64,000 bases of DNA from Lantana camara (lineage: Eukaryota > Streptophyta > Magnoliopsida > Lamiales > Verbenaceae). Position numbers and translations under genes: made by a program. Positions 60,201 to 64,000 of this stretch are shown piece after piece. The first letter of the stretch is position 1. Each line of letters opens with the position of its first letter. The stretch covers positions 36,596,001 through 36,660,000 of the forward strand of contig CM074861.1 of the NCBI GenBank assembly GCA_037501455.1. Reading direction: 5' to 3'. The notes under the pieces were generated by a model that saw only the letters and a program-made list of their open reading frames with translations, searched no databases and had not been told where the DNA came from.

Positions 60201-61244
60201 TCTATGATTTTGAACGTATAGCCTTTCTTTTATGAATACCTACCGAATGTTTTGGCGAGAAATGTATGAATGAATGAATGCACAATGGGGCCCAGGGACT
60301 TGGTGTTAGAGGCTATCCGGGAAGGCATGGGCCGACGGTGATCCCTTTCTACCAGTTCCATTTACAGAACGGCGTAACCGGACCCCGTTAGGAGTTAGCG
60401 GGGAATGGACGCTGAGTGCCATCTGGGGAGTCATGAAACCCTTTTGGTCCATGCATGGATGGTTCGGGCCGATCACCCGGCCATCACCCGGAGGAAAAAG
60501 GTGTAAATGTTATGATTGTGCACAAAAGAATGATATGTATGAATGAATGAATGAACGAATGTACGAATGACTAATGGATTACACAAGGTGTTGGTTGGAG
60601 ATAATGCACGCCCACTCGCCGGGCCACAAATGACCTAATTAATGGAATTTGATGGTTATAATCCCTTTTGATGATTTCTTTATCTCACCCACTTGGGAAA
60701 TGCTTTGAAAACCTCATTTGGGGATTATAACTTGCATGTGAATGTTTAAATACTGTCTTATATTATATTATGCCCTGTTTTATACCCACCAGTCTCCTAT
60801 AGACTGAACCCGGCTTTGTTTTCAGTTTTGCAGGTTTTGGTGTGCTAGGCGGGGTTCCGAGTCGGTCAAGTTCTATGTCTTAGTTTGAGTCACTTGCACG
60901 CATCTTTGTATTTAATTAAGGGATGAAAGAATGTATGTATGAATCACGGTTATGGTTATGATTATGAATTATGGTTACAGTTATGTTTGAATTTCGGGAT
61001 TAGGTATTTATGCTAGTTGAACCCGTCATTGCTTCTTATGTTTATTATGAATGGTATGATTTGTTTTTGAAATTTCATGTATTTCAGTCTTATTCTTTTG
61101 GTTTTAAGTTTAGCTCCCGCCTAGCATAGCGAGTGAGTGAGTCCCCGTTCGCTGTGAGCTTGGTTCATGTATGGATTTTCCATTTCATGTGTGGATCGGG
61201 CTCATAGTGTGGGGGATGTGGCGCCTATCGTCCCGGGTGCTACA
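57264..61244 (+). mobile_element. Solo LTR E (3.98 kb) with TSD CGGAT
   Basis: TGTAATGCCCCAGTTTTCTG to CGGGTGCTACA, flanked on both sides by CGGAT (57259-57263 and 61245-61249). Element C's LTR reads continuously through one copy of that site in its other LTR. No internal region is present, so this is a solo LTR left by LTR-LTR recombination. It shows the shared layout: possible intron 58193-60032 (TTTAAG|GTATGA ... TTTCTCCAG|GGTGGAGAC), dyads at 59196-59317, hairpin CAGTCT-N5-AGACTG (60790-60806), GCTAGGCGGG (60844-60853) and CCCGCCTAGC (61116-61125). It is related to LTRs J and I. Small open frames have no domain. Confidence 0.95.
59196..59317 (+). repeat. Degenerate palindromes in LTR E
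   Basis: Four copies built on AAATCCGCG-GG-GGTGGATTT (59196-59215 and following), the counterpart of the perfect AAATCCACG-CC-CGTGGATTT in LTR I at 12137-12156. Here one arm has commonly lost its CG. Confidence 0.8.
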
Positions 61245-61439
61245 CGGATTGACCTGATTTTTGAACTCACGGAAACCTCTTGAAGTCTAAAACATCCTAA
61301 AATTGGAATCACCTCAATATCTTTTCTCATTTTTGAGTTATGATCGTTTGAAAATTATGTCGCCACTTTGCTGGAATTCTGCTTTGACCCAACTTCAAAC
61401 CTACGCCATTTTCACCTCGATTTGAACCAAGATTCGTGC
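61245..61439 (+). mobile_element. Element C, 3' LTR, second part
   Basis: Continues the element C LTR after solo LTR E (matches 50631-50818 of the 5' LTR) until Copia F starts. The remaining two thirds of the LTR should lie beyond Copia F, off-window. Confidence 0.9.
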
Positions 61440-63398
61440 TGTTAGGAATAGTGCCCTAGAAAGCCGATTCGATGTAATCTGCTTTGGGACTTTTCTTGTA
61501 TCACAGACAATCTTTGAATAATATACGATTGATTATAGGCAAACACTTCTTTATATGCCAATACGTGTTTTGTGTGTTTCCATTACGTGCGCATGTATGA
61601 GAACTCCCCTAATCCTGATGACTTTAGGACTCTACCATTTAGGTGAAATGGTTCATGAAACGAGCCCTATATCACATAAGTCATGATTAGTAAAATACTC
61701 CAAGCCGATGAGTCCTACAGACAGTGGGAGTGTCAACCTGACTCCTCTAAGGCTTGCTTGTGGGATCACGCCCTTAAGAAGGACCACCTTGTTTCATGGA
61801 GGTGCAAAGTGTATAGTTGATACGTGCGTGATACATGAGGGTGCTTACTTTAATAAGTAAGTTCACTGAGGTGTCCCGTGTGAGAACATTCCTAAATGGG
61901 AAAGGAAGTTTCTATTTCAGGAAATGGAAACTTCCAGATTAGGAAATATCTCACGAGTCATTGATGTGATTAATTGATCCTTAGACTTGAGGTTCCATGT
62001 TACTTTATGAGTTAACTCTGTAGTCTTTGATATAAGCTTTAAAGGGTGTCGCCTTAGACAACTGATTCAAGGCTTATGCTGGGGCTGCACAAGTGACTCA
62101 TGAAAGTGAATGAGAATCAAGAAAGGACCTACACTTGCATTTGCAAGGTGATCTCTTATTGTGTAAGTCATTCATATGCCATATGGAGTCCTTGGCCAAG
62201 GCAGTAGATCAAGACATCAAGAAAAGGGTTTCTTGGATTGAGATCAAATGGATATGAAATGCACTTTAGCTTTAAGACCAGATTATTAGGGTTCTAATTA
62301 TTCCCTTACCCTAGATCATGGTTGAGAGATAGTAAGTAGGAGGATTGTATCTCACATGAATCAATGACTTAAAGGTTCTGTCGAATCCGAACATTCCAAT
62401 TCAGCTAGGGGTTAAACACCTGTTGCTAGACTATGGTCGTTTAATCTGTGGACTGATTAATTAATTAGTGAATTAATTAATTAGGGTCACTGCTAATTGA
62501 ATTGAGAACCTAGAGGGTCACACACAACAACTTGGTTACATGAGTTGAGGCTTTAAAATGATTAAACGAGTTAATCAAGCCAAGAGGGTTCCACACGTGT
62601 GAAACCACACGTGTGGCTCACGTGAGTGACACGTGTCATTGTGACACGTGTCACACACGTGTATAAATATATGTGTATATTTATTTATGTATTAAATAAT
62701 TAATGTGATTAATTATTTAATAGACTTTGGTTTAATTTTGAATTAAAAAGAAAGTCTTATTTTGGAGAAAAATAATCTAGTTAATTAATTATGAATTAAT
62801 TAATTAGATAAAATAAGTTATTTATTTTAAATAAATAAAGTATAAAATTATCCAAAAATAGTTTGGATATTTTTAGCTCTCTTGAAAGTTGATTTGAATT
62901 AGAATTCAAAGTCAAAGTCAAATTACTTGATGATCAAGTAATAGGAGAGAGAGAGACCAAAATCCTAGCCCATAAAGGACTAGGAATTTTCGGCCACTTC
63001 CCTCCTATATATAGGGGAGCTCGAGCTCCCCTTAGAGCTAATTGACAATTCTTGGTTCATGTGTTGAACACCTTCCTTTCTCCAAGATAAAATAAAACCC
63101 TAGGTTAAGCCTAAACACTAACTAAAGAACTAGCATCCTTACTAGTTAGATTGTGATCAAGTTGGTGGACTTTCTCTAGAGACTTCAAGTTAGAAGTTTG
63201 AAGATTCGAGCTTTACCAAGGAGAGGGGATCAAGCCGCGAGAAGAGCGTTCTTGGGTGGCTTGAAACACTTCAAGAAAGAACAAAAGAAAAGTAAGTTTT
63301 CTGTCCTTACGAATTTGGATACACGATTGCGAGTTCAAGATCCTTTTGTTGGGAAAATTTTTTAAATTCCGCTGCTTTCTGATTCGTGTTTTCCAACA
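61440..63398 (+). mobile_element. 5' LTR of Copia element F (1.96 kb)
   Basis: TGTTAGGAATAGTGCCCTAG to GTTTTCCAACA, inserted in the element C LTR after CGTGC (61435-61439). It aligns along its length with LTR G on the opposite strand, and in part with H and K. The cleanest Copia LTR in the window, with a PBS directly after it. Confidence 0.92.
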
Positions 63399-64000
63399 AG
63401 TGGTATCAGAGCCACCTCGTTAATCGTGTTTCTGATTCGTCTCAATTATTCTGAATTTGGTAGAAATTCTTAGGCTTAGATGCGAATTAGGTATTCATGA
63501 GTTCTTTTATAAAGCCTGAAATACGAAACTGTAATTTTTCCTGAATTTCTAAAACTGTTTTCTTAAATTGTGTTTTTGAAAACCGTTTTGATTGAAATAT
63601 GTTTAAATCGAATTTTTTAATTTTGGATTGAATTGGTTTTGAGAAACCTGGACACGAAACGGAACACGAAAAGGACGAGCCTAGGCGTGCTAGCACGTCG
63701 CACGCCCAGGCCCGCCGCTGCCGCCCAGCTCCTCCCGCAATTGCGCGGGAGCCGGCGCGCCCGCCCAGCCCAGCCCGCAACCGCGCGGGACGCCTGCCCA
63801 GCCCGCCTAGTCGCGGCGGGCGCTGCTGCGCGAAAGTGCCTCGCGCGGCTAGGCCCCTTTTCGGGCCCGTTTTCGTGTTTCGTGTTTTTGTGTTTTCGGT
63901 CCGTAAAATCCTGATTTAAATTTTATTTTAATTTTATCTTTTAAAATCAGTTTTGCTAAAATAAAATTATTTTAAAATTTTGATTAAATTGGGATTTTTG
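63399..64000 (+). mobile_element. Leader of Copia F, runs off the window
   Basis: AT-rich at first (matches the G leader), then a very GC-rich part at about 63690-63860 with dyads CTCCCGC-AATTGC-GCGGGAG (63731-63750) and CCCGC-AACCGC-GCGGG (from about 63774), then AT-rich again. Both 93-97-codon frames here come from GC content. gag-pol would start to the right. Confidence 0.8.
63401..63413 (+). other. Primer binding site of Copia F (iMet tRNA)
   Basis: TGGTATCAGAGCC, two bases after the LTR end. Confidence 0.92.

Overview
This window reads as plant nuclear DNA, most likely from a eudicot, although the species cannot be assigned. The evidence is AT-rich sequence packed with LTR retrotransposons primed by initiator-Met tRNA, together with plant-type hAT, MULE and PIF/Harbinger transposases and a retrocopy of a plant-type DEAD-box helicase related to Arabidopsis RH5. 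I find no intact host gene. Nearly every base can be placed in a nest of transposable elements.

Layout. 1-2538 is the end of a gypsy-type LTR (J). It sits inside non-autonomous LTR element A (2539-11560, minus strand), which itself sits inside another gypsy-type LTR (I, 11561-13403, minus). 13404-17725 is a decayed Copia element (H) whose 3' LTR is followed by an inverted fragment of a second Copia LTR. 17738-about 21935 is a hAT transposon with an almost full-length transposase gene. 21936-24421 is the leader and LTR of a minus-strand Copia element (G). 24422-33870 is the gag-pol and 3' LTR of a chromodomain Ty3/gypsy element (D). A processed DEAD-box helicase retrocopy (30816-32846) lies inside that LTR. 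33871-35468 and 45172-45350 are two halves of one MULE transposase, split by non-autonomous element B (35469-45171, minus, TSD ATATA). 46990-48905 holds a broken PIF/Harbinger transposase and its Myb-like partner ORF. 49011-49593 is a Copia LTR fragment (K). 49594 to the right edge is non-autonomous element C (plus). Its 3' LTR is interrupted by a solo LTR (E, 57264-61244, TSD CGGAT) and by a Copia element (F, from 61440).

Main point. Elements A, B and C encode no recognisable gag or pol, and their LTRs differ widely. They nevertheless share an ordered set of non-coding internal modules: an iMet PBS, three short conserved blocks, and just before the polypurine tract an array of short hairpins with sense core GAGAGA-CGGGGT-TCTCTC. 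In A the array has about twelve units, and the stems change together on both sides (for example GTTTGAGAAA/TTTCTCAAAC beside TAGGGAGA/TCTCCCTA), which looks like selection for structure.

The LTRs of J, D, I/E, C and B also share a layout: a candidate intron (donor AAG|GTAAG or AAG|GTAT, acceptor CAG), a cluster of family-specific palindromes with core ACG-NN-CGT inside it, a CAGTCT-N5-AGACTG hairpin, and a long-range GCTAGGCGGG / CCCGCCTAGC inverted pair. D or a relative of D is a plausible source of proteins for the non-autonomous elements. That is inference.
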